Positions 24,650 to 34,447 of a DNA stretch of 50,537 nt are shown here, piece after piece. The notes under the pieces are model-generated. The model ran no database searches and had not been told where the DNA came from. It saw nothing but the letters and a program-made list of their open reading frames with translations. The position numbers and the translations under genes were made by a program. Positions within the stretch are counted from its first letter, which is position 1; every line of letters begins with the position of its first letter. Location of the stretch: positions 1 through 50,537 of the forward strand of contig CAYNLK010000044.1 in assembly GCA_964398055.1 (NCBI GenBank). Reading direction: 5' to 3'. The stretch is from CAYNLK01 sp964398055. GTDB taxonomy: Bacteria; Chloroflexota; Anaerolineae; 4572-78; J111.

Positions 24650-25772
24650 TCACCAGAAGCTAAACATTTGAAACTGGCTCTGGCAGGGTTGGCCGTGACA
24701 AAAGTGAATCTCGCCCCGGGCCGGCAGCAGAATAGTCGTCGAGATGGTGCTGGTGTTTGACTCCGGCAGCGGGTGGCGGCAGAGCGACGCCAGAGGACCA
24801 TCGTGGCTGGTCATCAACTGTTGGGCCAGGGCCACATCGACCCGGCCGTGCGCCGCCCTCAATTCCGTTTGGACCTTGTCATACCGGGCCAAGGTGTTGC
24901 CCTGCAGCGCCGCTGGTTCGGTATCAACACAGCAATCTTTCATGAGGGAACTGTTGAAATGATTGGTCGCAACCAGGTAGCCGTTCTCGGCCTGTAGCAC
25001 GGCGCTGCGACTGTGGCCGTTTTCAAACACCGCCAGTTGGCCCGCCGCATCGGCCAGGATCAAATTATTGCGCCCCAACCGCGGCGTCGCCTGCAAATAG
25101 CTCAGGGCGGAGGCCACCGTCTGGTACTCTTCCAGCAGGTGCATCGACAGGGCAAAGGTGGGTAGCCCCGGCCCCACATCGGGGCAGGGTACGTGGGTGT
25201 CGGCCACGGCCAGGCCGGCTTCATTAAGCCCGGCGACAAAGACGCCGGGGTTGCCGGCGCTGGTCACGTAGATGTAGCCAAAGCCGCGGTCTGGCTCGGC
25301 CTGGGCAACCAGTTGCAACGGCAGGTGCTCCAAAAAATAATCCCGGTTTTTGACCAGGATGGGCTGGCCGTCGGCGGTGACCGGGGCGCGGGCCGCCCAG
25401 GTGGTACACTCCCCGGCCGGGCCGCCGGAGCCGGCCGCAGTTGCAGGATGCGTCCGCCGGGTGGTCAAGGCGTCGCGCAAAAAGCTGACCAGGCTATAAT
25501 TGAGCAGCCAGTCAAAGTCCAGCGCCAGGCTATCGGCCTGGCCGTGGATGAAAGCGATGGTCGCCGGGTCGACCGTTCGCAGCACCTCGGCCGTCTCTGC
25601 TACCAGAGCGGCAAAGATCTCATCGGGCCGATCCCGCTCGATTTGGACCAGCCGGGACTCGATGGCCTTGATGATGTCGGGGCGTAGCCATGCCACCTGT
25701 TGGCCGTGCTGGTAACCCATCTGGTAATGGTCGCCGTTGAGCCGGATGACCTGAGTGGGCGGGGGGTCGATT

Positions 25773-25780
<8 letters not shown>
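24650..25780 (-). CDS. C45-family acyltransferase/amidohydrolase (penicillin acyltransferase-like)
   Basis: A 376-aa member of the acyl-CoA:6-aminopenicillanate acyltransferase (peptidase C45) Ntn-hydrolase family, which cleaves or forms amide bonds after autoproteolysis. The N-terminus has the family's GDHYQMGYQHGQQV (about residues 16-29). The nucleophile is probably Cys125 in ECTTWAAR, followed by the typical GQPILVKNRDY (about 138-148) and GFGYIYVTSAGNPGV. I start at the ATG of MNEID (25780); a longer frame to 26041 would overlap the transporter gene almost completely. The accepted start overlaps the ATPase stop by 8 bp, so the two are coupled. In this operon it probably deacylates or hydrolyses the imported conjugate. 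Confidence 0.83.
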
Positions 25781-26908
<1,128 letters not shown>

Positions 26909-26912
<4 letters not shown>

Positions 26913-27970
26913 GCTTGCTGCTCCTTAACCACGCTTTCAGGGGTATAGCGTTCGCCGCTCTCGTAGAGGATACAGCGGGCGTAATGGCCGGGGGTTACGG
27001 CCCGCAGCCGTAGCTCGGCCTGCCAGCATTGGTCGCGCACCAGCGGGCAGCGCGGGGCAAAGGCGCAGCCGGGCGGCAGGTCGGCCAAATCCGGCACGTT
27101 ACCGGGGATCGGATTGATGGTTTGGTCCCGGCTGGTGAGGCGGGGCAGGCAGGCCAGCAGACCCTGGGTGTAAGGATGCTTGGGCTCCTCGATCACGGCG
27201 TCGAGGGGGCCGCGTTCCACAATTCGCCCGGCGTACATCACGGCGATGTTCTGGCAAAACTCGGCGATCAGCCCCAAGTTATGGGTCACCAGAATGATGC
27301 CGGCGCCGTGATCCTGATTGATCCGGTGCATCAGGTCCATGATTTGAGCCTGAATGGTCACATCGAGGGCGGTGGTCGGCTCGTCGGCCAGGAGCAGGGC
27401 CGGCTCACAGACCAGGCCGATGGCGATGAGCGCCCGCTGCTGCATCCCCCCGGAGAACTGGTGGGGATAAGCCCGGTAGCGGGCCTCCGGCGCGGGAATG
27501 CCCACTTCGGCCATCACGTCCAGCACCCGCTGTTTTTCGCGAGCGCGCCGTGGGCTGTCAAAGGGCCAGGGCAGGTTAGGTCCGGCTTTGACGAGGCCAT
27601 GCAGGCGTATCGCCTCTCTGATTTGTTCACCCACCGAAAAAACAGGGTTGAGCGTGCTCTGCGGGTCCTGAAAAATCATGGCGATCTCTTTGCCTCGAAT
27701 ATCGCGCATCTGCCCGCCTGACAGGCGGCGCAGGTCCTGGCCTTTAAAGATCACCTCACCGCTGGCAATTCGTCCTGGCCGGGCGATCAGCCCCAGGATC
27801 GACAGCAGCACCGTGCTTTTGCCGCAGCCCGACTCGCCCACAATCCCCAAGATTTCACCCCGGCCCAGCCTTAAATTAACGCTGTTGACCGCGGTAACCA
27901 GCCCCCGCCGGGTGGGGAAGACGGTCGTGAGATTCTTTATCTCCAATAACGGTTGGTTGTGATTGTCCAT
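26909..27970 (-). CDS. Oligopeptide/dipeptide ABC transporter ATPase, OppD/DppD-like
   Basis: A 353-aa ABC ATPase. Walker A is GESGCGKSTVLLS (about residues 40-52), Q-loop IFQDPQSTLNPVFSVGEQI, signature FSGGMQQRALIAIGL, and Walker B LLLADEPTTALD; the H-loop His is in LVTHNLGL. The C-terminal domain carries PPGCAFAPRCPLVRDQC, whose cysteines form the iron-sulphur-like cluster site reported for this subfamily. It starts 22 bp after the MttB-type methyltransferase gene and overlaps the OppF-like gene by 4 bp. Placing the ATPases after an enzyme gene ties the transporter to that catabolic function rather than to general peptide uptake. Confidence 0.93.
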
Positions 27971-27992
27971 AGGTCAGGCCACTTCCTCTGCG

Positions 27993-29447
27993 TCAGGTGG
28001 GAATCAGTTCAGCTGCGCGCACAATTTCGTCAAGCCTGGCTTCGATCTCCTCCGGTAAGGGCGGCGGGGTGTGCTCGGCCAGGATGGCCCGCGCTTTGGC
28101 CCGGGCCTGGCTGATCATATCGGGCGTACCGGCGGCCATCCAATCCTCCCGCGCCCCGTAATGAATCAGAGCCGGGGTAAATAACTCATCCCGAAAATGA
28201 GCCAGGGTATGATCGGCATCGATAAAAGCGCCGCCTGGTCCAATCTGGTGAATCAGCGCCAGGGCCAGCGTTTCCTCATTGACCCCGATGCCCCGCAGCA
28301 AACGGTCGATCACCGCCAGCGCCTCGTTGTCGATAACCAGTTGTTCCAGGCTGAAGCTCATCTTGGTAGCCAGGGTTGACAGGTTGATCAGATCGATTCC
28401 GGCCAGTGCTGGCGGCAATAGGGTCATCAATCGTTCCAGCATCGCCTGAGGACCGGGCTGATGGGCGTCGCTGCCGCTGCTCATCACAGCCGGCAACCCA
28501 ACGCGCTGAGCCAGGCGGGCCACGGCCCCGCCCAACAGGCCAATTTCTACGGCGCCGGAAAGGTTGGCGGCGCTGCGCATATCCGGCACAGACGCCGACA
28601 TGCCATACACGACCGGGCTGCCAGGCCGGATCAACTGAGCGATCGTCGCCAGCGCCAGAACCTCGGCGTGGGTAATCACCAGTTCCCCGGCCAGGGTAAC
28701 GGGCGCGGTAAAGCCGGCAATCGGATGGGCGTGGAGGGTCAACGGCAGCCCCCGCGCCGCAAAATTGCGCAGCACGGCCAACTGGCTGGCCACTAATTGC
28801 AGCGGCGAGGTGGACTCGGCCAGCGCCGTAATGAAGGGCCGCTCGGCCAGAGCCGCTTCGCTCCCGGCCACCGTCGTAACCAGCGCCAGCACCGGCTCGA
28901 GCAGCCGTTCGTTCAGGCACACATAGCCCAGGGGTTTAATGGTGTTCGCCAGGGCCAATCTGACCGTGTGCACATCAACCATCGTGACGGGTACATCGGC
29001 CGGTTGCACCGCCATCGTACTGACCCCATGCAGGTGGGGCAGGGCGTCGGCCAGGCGAACGGTATTGGCCAAATCTTGACCGGTCGGCTCACGTCTTTGG
29101 CCGTTGTCCAGATCGAGGATGCCGGTCGCCCCGCTGGAGGTCCGGGCGTGCAATGGGCCGGCGCCCAGGGCCATCGCCGGCTGTCCCAGGCGGTTGTATA
29201 GGTTGACCTGCGCGGGCGCCAGCGCCAGGGCCTCTTCCACCAACCCGGCGGCCAAATAGAGGCGGCGCGTCTCCCGGTTCACCTGGCCGCCCAGACCGGC
29301 CAACAAGGCCAACATCGGCTCATCGTGGATAATGAGGCCGGTTTCAGCCAAAAGTCGCAGGGCGGCCTGGTGAATTTGCTCAACTTCACCTTCGTTGAGC
29401 AGGCGGAGATAACCATCTTTGAGGCCGGTACGAACAAGTCCAGACAT
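27993..29447 (-). CDS. Trimethylamine methyltransferase (MttB) superfamily protein, non-pyrrolysine type
   Basis: A 484-aa cytosolic TIM-barrel enzyme of the MttB superfamily, which moves a methyl group from a quaternary or tertiary amine to a corrinoid protein. It has the usual N-terminus (LNEGEVEQIHQAALRLLAETG, cited in part) and the mid-protein SSGATGILDLDNG and YGMSASVPDMRSA stretches. The frame is continuous with no in-frame amber codon, so it is not a pyrrolysine enzyme; the close models are MtgB-like betaine demethylases. I start at the ATG of MSGLVRTG (29447); a longer frame would overlap the permease gene. It lies five bp after the DppC-like permease stop. No stand-alone corrinoid protein (MttC type) is in the window. 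Confidence 0.85.
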   Translation of the reverse strand: MSGLVRTGLKDGYLRLLNEGEVEQIHQAALRLLAETGLIIHDEPMLALLAGLGGQVNRETRRLYLAAGLVEEALALAPAQVNLYNRLGQPAMALGAGPLHARTSSGATGILDLDNGQRREPTGQDLANTVRLADALPHLHGVSTMAVQPADVPVTMVDVHTVRLALANTIKPLGYVCLNERLLEPVLALVTTVAGSEAALAERPFITALAESTSPLQLVASQLAVLRNFAARGLPLTLHAHPIAGFTAPVTLAGELVITHAEVLALATIAQLIRPGSPVVYGMSASVPDMRSAANLSGAVEIGLLGGAVARLAQRVGLPAVMSSGSDAHQPGPQAMLERLMTLLPPALAGIDLINLSTLATKMSFSLEQLVIDNEALAVIDRLLRGIGVNEETLALALIHQIGPGGAFIDADHTLAHFRDELFTPALIHYGAREDWMAAGTPDMISQARAKARAILAEHTPPPLPEEIEARLDEIVRAAELIPT

Positions 29448-29452
29448 TGTGA

Positions 29453-30385
29453 TTATTCCACTTTGAGCCGCGGATCTAAGATATCGCGCAGCCCCTCGCC
29501 AAAAAGGTTGAGCGACAGGACCAACAAGACGATGGCCAGGCCGGGGAAGGTGGAGACCCACCAGGCGGTCAGGATCACGTCGCGGCCTTCGGCCACCATC
29601 GAACCCCAGGCCGGGGTGGGCGGTTGGATGCCCAACCCCAGGAAGCTGAGCGAGGCTTCGGTGACAATGAAGAAACCCATGCGCAGCGTGCCCAGTACAA
29701 ACACCGACTGGATAATGTTCGGCAGAATCTCGGCCCCGATGATGGCGGTATGACTGCGGCCCAGGGCGCGGGCCGCCTCCACGTACTCGCGCGTCTTCTC
29801 GCTCATCATCTCGCCGCGCACCAGGCGGAAAAATTCCACCCAGCCTTTGAAGGTGAGGGCCAAAATCAGGTTGCCAAAACCCGGTCCGATAAAGGTCATC
29901 ATGGCAATGGCAAAGATGAGAAACGGAAACGCCATGAGCAAATCGGCAAAGCGAGACAGGCCGTTGTCGAGCCAGCGCCGGTAGTAGCCGGCCAGCGCGC
30001 CCAGCGAGGCCCCTACCCCGACCGAGATGACCACGGTCAGGATGCCCACGGCTAAGGAAACTCTGGCCCCAAAGATAATCCGGGTCAGCAGATCGCGGCC
30101 CTGGGCGTCGCTACCCAGGGGGAACTCAGTCGAGCCGCCCTCGACCCACAGCGGCGGTTCAAGGCGGTTGCGCAGGCTGCCAACTTCCGGGTTGTGCCCG
30201 GTGATATAAGGGGCAAAGATAGCGATGAGGACAAAGAGAATCACAATAATTCCCCCCGCCAGGGCGATGGGATGATGGGCCAGTTCGCCCAAAAATCCGG
30301 CCAGGTTACGGCGCCACAGAGCCAGCCGGATTTGCCAGGGATACCACCAGGCCGGGACAGTCTCGATTGCGGTTGTGGTGCTCAT
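29453..30385 (-). CDS. ABC transporter permease, DppC/OppC-like
   Basis: A 310-aa inner-membrane permease with six membrane segments. The N-terminal segment is the OppC_N type (GFLGELAHHPIALAGGIIVI). GSDAQGRDLLTRIIFGARVS (about residues 91-110) is the standard DppC motif, and the ATPase-docking loop is EAARALGRSHTAIIGAEILPN (cited to key residues EAARALG). It pairs with the DppB-like permease 104 bp upstream to form the channel. The interval between the two contains a short run of AGGGAGTAAGGAGTA-type repeats. Length and topology are typical. Confidence 0.92.
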   Translation of the reverse strand: MSTTTAIETVPAWWYPWQIRLALWRRNLAGFLGELAHHPIALAGGIIVILFVLIAIFAPYITGHNPEVGSLRNRLEPPLWVEGGSTEFPLGSDAQGRDLLTRIIFGARVSLAVGILTVVISVGVGASLGALAGYYRRWLDNGLSRFADLLMAFPFLIFAIAMMTFIGPGFGNLILALTFKGWVEFFRLVRGEMMSEKTREYVEAARALGRSHTAIIGAEILPNIIQSVFVLGTLRMGFFIVTEASLSFLGLGIQPPTPAWGSMVAEGRDVILTAWWVSTFPGLAIVLLVLSLNLFGEGLRDILDPRLKVE

Positions 30386-30489
30386 TGATGACTCGCTTTA
30401 AGTTCGTTGTGGGCTGGAGTAAGGAGGGAGTAAGGAGTAGGGATTAGGGAGTAAAATACCCATACTCCATACTACCTGCTCCCAGCCTC

Positions 30490-31500
30490 TTACAACGTAA
30501 TCTTGGGATTCAGGTAGGTATACATTACATCGACAATCAAATTGGCCATCACAAAGGTAAAGGCATAAATCATAACTGCGCCCTGAACCAGAGGGAAGTC
30601 GCGGTTGAAGATGGCATCGACGACCAGCCGTCCCAAACCGGGCCAGCCGAAGACGGCCTCGACGATCATGTTGCCGCCCAGCAGCACGCCCACTTGCAGA
30701 CCCACCACGGTGACGGTTGGGATGAGGGCATTGCGCAGGGCATGTTTGGTGACTACCAGGCTTTCGGACGCGCCTTTAGCCCGGGCCAGTTGAACGTAGT
30801 CGGAGCGGAGGGTCTCTAACATACTGGAGCGCAGCACCCGGGCCACAATCGCCGCCACGGCTGCGCCCAGCGTCACCGCTGGCAAAATCAGGTGGCGGAG
30901 ACTGCTTCCCAAGGCAACCCAATTGCCGGTGATGATACTGTCGAGTATATAAAAGCCGGTGATTGTTTCCAAACTGATCATCGGATTGATCCGGCCCTGC
31001 ACCGGCAGCCATTTCAGCCAAACCGCAAAGATCAGAATGAGAATAATCCCCAGCCAAAAACTCGGCATCGAGATGCCCAGGAAGGCGCTGGCCATACTCA
31101 GGCGATCCAGGAGCGAATTTTGTCGCACCGCCGAGATGATCCCAATGGGAAAGGCCACCGCCAGGGCAAAGAGCAAAGCTGCTGCCGCCAGCTCGATGGT
31201 GGCCGGCAGCCGTTCGCCAATCAAAGTGGTCACCGGCTTCTTCTTGATATAAGAAAAGCCCAGGTCGCCCTGAACGGCGTCGCGAATGAAATACCACAGT
31301 TGGGTAGTGATCGGCTCATCCAGGTGAAATTCACTGCGCAACTGCTCAATCTCGCCGGCCGAAATCGTCCCACCCTGGCCCATCATGATATCCACCGGGT
31401 CGCCGGGGGTGAGGCGGATGAAGATAAAAACGATGACGGCCACGCCGAACATAATCGGAATGGTGTAGAGAATGCGTTCAAGAATCTTGACAGCTCTCAT
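30490..31500 (-). CDS. ABC transporter permease, DppB/OppB-like
   Basis: A 336-aa inner-membrane permease with six membrane segments. The N-terminus ILYTIPIMFGVAVIVFIFIR followed by LTPGDPVDIMMG is the DppB/OppB start. The docking loop reads VQLARAKGASESLVVTKHAL, and GWPGLGRLVVDAIFNRDFPL (about residues 285-304) is the conserved C-terminal motif. It works with the DppC-like subunit to import the substrate delivered by the binding protein encoded 217 bp upstream. The ribosome-binding site is weak. Confidence 0.92.
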   Translation of the reverse strand: MRAVKILERILYTIPIMFGVAVIVFIFIRLTPGDPVDIMMGQGGTISAGEIEQLRSEFHLDEPITTQLWYFIRDAVQGDLGFSYIKKKPVTTLIGERLPATIELAAAALLFALAVAFPIGIISAVRQNSLLDRLSMASAFLGISMPSFWLGIILILIFAVWLKWLPVQGRINPMISLETITGFYILDSIITGNWVALGSSLRHLILPAVTLGAAVAAIVARVLRSSMLETLRSDYVQLARAKGASESLVVTKHALRNALIPTVTVVGLQVGVLLGGNMIVEAVFGWPGLGRLVVDAIFNRDFPLVQGAVMIYAFTFVMANLIVDVMYTYLNPKITL

Positions 31501-31570
31501 CTGCGTATCACCGTAGGCGTATTTAAGACTTAAAGACCTAAAGAGGCTCTCTGAAAAGTCTCTCTAATAA

Positions 31571-31638
31571 TCCACAGATAGACACAGATGAACTCAGATA
31601 AGATAAAATATCTGTGGAAATCTGTGTGTATCTGTGGA
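31571..31638. repeat. Inverted repeat between binding-protein and permease genes
   Basis: TCCACAGATAGACACAGAT (31571-31589) pairs with 31620-31638 in 18 of 19 positions. It lies in the 216-bp gap between the solute-binding-protein stop and the permease start and could form an intercistronic hairpin that lowers downstream expression relative to the binding protein. The same word type is common in environmental genomes. Confidence 0.7.
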
Positions 31639-31716
31639 TAAGTATTACCCCTGTTCCCTTTTTAGACAGCTTTTAAAGGTCTGCCAAAGCAAAACCTTTC
31701 GGGTTTTAATTGGTGT

Positions 31717-33573
31717 TTAGCGCGCCAGGCAGACATCGTGGAGGTTGATGCGGCTGTCCGAGGCGGGTTCCCAATTTTGGACCCGGTCGGAGCTGGCCTC
31801 GGCGACTTCCGGCAGGATCAAAAAGACTGCCGGGGCTTCGTCATAGACAATCTGCTGGGCCTCGTCGTAGATAGCCTGGCGTTGGGCCGGATTGGCTTCC
31901 ACTTCACCGGCCTTGATCAGTTCATCCACGCGCGGGTTACTGTAGCACATAAAGTTGCCGCGACCATAGGGCTGCCCTTGCACATAGGTGTGCCACTTGG
32001 CTTCAAAGTGACCGACCGGATCAAAGGCGGAGTCGCCCCAGTCATCCAGGAAGGCCTGGCGTTCACAGGCCAGCAACTGATCCCTGACCACACTGTACTC
32101 CCAGAAGCGCACGCCGGCGTCAAGGCCAAGCTCACGCAGCATCCCGGCCACCCCTTCGGCCAACGGCCGCCACGGTTCAAGCGTATCGATGGTAAAGGCA
32201 AAGGGTTGGCCATCTTTATCCAGGATGCCGTCGTTATTGCTGTCGGTCCAGCCAGTTTCGGCCAGCATCGACAAAGCCATATCAGGGTCGTAAGGGTAGG
32301 GCTGCAAATTCTTGTTGACGAAGTTATTGAACGGCGACAGCGGGCCAGGCAACGGCACGGCTCGACCGCCATAGATGGCTTCCACGATCAACTCTTTGTC
32401 TACGGCGTAGTTCAAAGCCTGGCGTACCTGCTGGTCGGCAAAGAGCGGGTGGCTGACATTGAGCTGGAGCCATTGCGGCTCGGTACCGGGCGCAGTCTTG
32501 ACTTCAACGCCGGGAGTCAGGTCGAGGGTATTGACCAACTCCGGCGGCACGGCGGCGATGATATCCACCTCACCGGCCAACAGGGCCGCCACCCGGGTGG
32601 AAGCTTCGGGGATGACCCGGAAGATGGCCCGTTCGACACAGGCCGGCCCAACCGGCGATAGGCTGGGCGCGCCGCCCCAGTAATCGTCAAACCGTTCCAG
32701 CACAATTTTGTCATCAAGCTGGCCTTCCACAAATTTGAAGGGGCCGGTGCCGATGGGCTTTTCGATGAAGCCCTTGGTTCCAACCTCTTCAAGGTAGGCT
32801 TTGGGCACAATTTGCTGGTGAACCAGCAACTGCATAGCCGGCGGCCAGACGCCGTTAAAATTGAATTTAACGGTGTAATCATCGAGCTTTTCAACCGACT
32901 CCAGCGGCGCAATCAAGCCTTTGCGGGGGGAGGTGTGCGGCTCCGGATACTCGATGCCGTTTTCGTTGATGATCCGTTCAAAAGTAAAGACCACGTCGTC
33001 GGCGGTCATCTCCTGGCCGTTGTGGAACTTGACCCCCTGGCGGAGTTTCACTTCCAGGGTCTGGCCGTCGAGCCAGTTCATCGCTTCGGCCAGCTCCAGA
33101 TGCACCCCGCTGCGGGTGTCGCGGGTCACCAGGCCGTCGAACATATTGCGGATGACCGTTTCTGATTCGCGGGTGCGGTGGTCGGCCGGATCCAGCGACA
33201 CCGGCGCCTGGGCCATGGCCACAATGATGGTCCCTGAGCCGCCAGCCGGGGCGGAGAACTGCCCGCTCAACAGCGCCTGAGCATCAGCCACGCTGGGAAT
33301 GCACAACTTCCAGCCGGCTTCGATCACATCCGGATTATCAAGGGCGGCGTAGGTGTCATCAACGGCAGCTTTGGCGTTGGTGGCAGCCACTATGGCCGGA
33401 AAGGCCACCGGATCACCGTAGAATTTCTCGGCAATCTTCGAGAGCCAATCGTCGGCCTGAACGGTTACATCAGACTCACACCCAATCTCCTGGGCCAGAA
33501 TTGGGGCCGGAGCTATGACTAGCACCAGCGCCAGGACTGAGCAAATAGCAACAAAATCGATCAATTTTTTCAT
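31717..33573 (-). CDS. Family 5 solute-binding protein with N-terminal LysM domain
   Basis: A 618-aa exported binding protein for the Dpp/Opp-type importer. A signal peptide covers residues 1 to about 27, ending in APILAQ. Residues about 37-95 look like a LysM peptidoglycan-binding domain (VQADDWLSKIAEKFYGDP, then VIEAGWKLCIPS). A linker follows, and residues about 120-605 form the SBP_bac_5 fold (AQAPVSLDPADHRTRES, MTADDVVFTFERI, RQALNYAVDKELIVEAIYGG). A LysM module would hold the receptor on the cell wall, as an alternative to a lipid anchor; there is no lipobox. GAGGAGGGG before the ATG is a strong ribosome-binding site. The substrate class cannot be read from sequence. Confidence 0.9.
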   Translation of the reverse strand: MKKLIDFVAICSVLALVLVIAPAPILAQEIGCESDVTVQADDWLSKIAEKFYGDPVAFPAIVAATNAKAAVDDTYAALDNPDVIEAGWKLCIPSVADAQALLSGQFSAPAGGSGTIIVAMAQAPVSLDPADHRTRESETVIRNMFDGLVTRDTRSGVHLELAEAMNWLDGQTLEVKLRQGVKFHNGQEMTADDVVFTFERIINENGIEYPEPHTSPRKGLIAPLESVEKLDDYTVKFNFNGVWPPAMQLLVHQQIVPKAYLEEVGTKGFIEKPIGTGPFKFVEGQLDDKIVLERFDDYWGGAPSLSPVGPACVERAIFRVIPEASTRVAALLAGEVDIIAAVPPELVNTLDLTPGVEVKTAPGTEPQWLQLNVSHPLFADQQVRQALNYAVDKELIVEAIYGGRAVPLPGPLSPFNNFVNKNLQPYPYDPDMALSMLAETGWTDSNNDGILDKDGQPFAFTIDTLEPWRPLAEGVAGMLRELGLDAGVRFWEYSVVRDQLLACERQAFLDDWGDSAFDPVGHFEAKWHTYVQGQPYGRGNFMCYSNPRVDELIKAGEVEANPAQRQAIYDEAQQIVYDEAPAVFLILPEVAEASSDRVQNWEPASDSRINLHDVCLAR

Positions 33574-34145
33574 GGTTACCCCTCCTCAAAAATAGCTAGA
33601 ATTCACTTAACCTGATGATCTTGACTCCTACTTCCAACAGAATCTCAACTCATTAGATCCGTTCGTACTATCCGATCACCTCCTTTCGTGAAATGGGCTT
33701 CATTTGAGAGTTTTTTGGAGAGCACCGGCTATGTTCAAACAGGCCAAATGCAACCAGAACAGGTCAGCCCAATTTCGTTTAGCTTCCAACCTGCTCGTGG
33801 CGCCGGAGACAACCAGGAGCAGTGACTTATGGGTTACGTCGCCAACCCTGTCTAAATCAAAAATTTTCTGGCCGGTTTTAACGCGCCTTGTCAGCAGTTA
33901 GCGAAAAAAGGGGGCTTGAACTCAATTTCGACTTGATAGGCCCCAATATCAACAACCTGTGGGGTACCACGAGGGCTAGGGTCGGATTTAAGTTGAGTTC
34001 CGGACGGCGGGTGAGATGTAAAGCGAGAAAACGGGACTGGTAAAACTGGTGTTTACGATTAAGTAGGCAGTCAAGAGGTTAAAGCCGCAAATCTACCCTC
34101 ATTATAACCCCTCCTCACAGGTTTGTCTAGTCAGGAAAAGTTGAT

Positions 34146-34285
34146 GGATGTATTTCACTTTGGGGGCAGTTTTTTCGGAGTCGAGGCTTTAGCCGGAAAT
34201 TCTGGGTCAAAACCGGCTGAAGCCTCGACTCCAAAGCCCATGATGCCGATAAATCATAAACTCGCCTCAAGACTGAAACGCGCCC
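34146..34285. repeat. 140-bp inverted-repeat element, copy 2
   Basis: It is closely similar to the element at 21163-21302 over its whole length, including the inner palindrome (34177-34196 against 34213-34232). Ends are ATGTATTTCACTTTGGGGGC and the complement of GACTGAAACGCGCCC. It is flanked by AAAGTTGAT (34137-34145) and AAACTTGAT (34286-34294), a possible 9-bp target duplication with one change. Confidence 0.78.
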
Positions 34286-34324
34286 AAACTTGATTCTGGA
34301 CAGTAATTCCCGTTTTGGCGAAAA

Positions 34325-34398
34325 GCCCCCCCTCAATCCCCCCCGCTGGAGGGGAAGTTAGCCAATTCTCCCCCCAGCGGAGGGTGTTAGAGGGGGGC
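34325..34398. repeat. G/C-run inverted repeat downstream of the B12 fusion gene
   Basis: GCCCCCCCTCAATCCCCCCCGCTGG at 34325-34349 (first 20 bases are the key part) pairs imperfectly with 34374-34398, which reads CCAGCGGAGGGTGTTAGAGG and on. It could act as a transcript-end hairpin for the gene ending at 34448. Confidence 0.6.
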
Positions 34399-34447
34399 AG
34401 CCATGTCAAACCGGGAATTGCTGGATTCCGGACTGCATCGGCCGGCA

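Larger units (their letters stand above)
33574..34447. other. 874-bp gene-free interval
   Basis: The only open frames are short and lack ribosome-binding sites. The first 550 bp probably carry the promoter and leader of the transporter genes, but I found no convincing hexamer pair or known riboswitch. Specifically, I could not find a cobalamin riboswitch core. From 34137 on, the repeat at 34146-34285 and the inverted repeat at 34325-34398 fill the space. Confidence 0.6.

Noticed and set aside
31738..32661. Long plus-strand open frame opposite the solute-binding protein
   Set aside because: It is antisense to a clear SBP_bac_5 gene, has no family features and no ribosome-binding site; long antisense frames are common at high G+C.
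33574..34136. Cobalamin riboswitch upstream of the transporter genes
   Set aside because: I looked for the B12 box on the minus strand and saw only a GTCACTG-like fragment without the conserved core.
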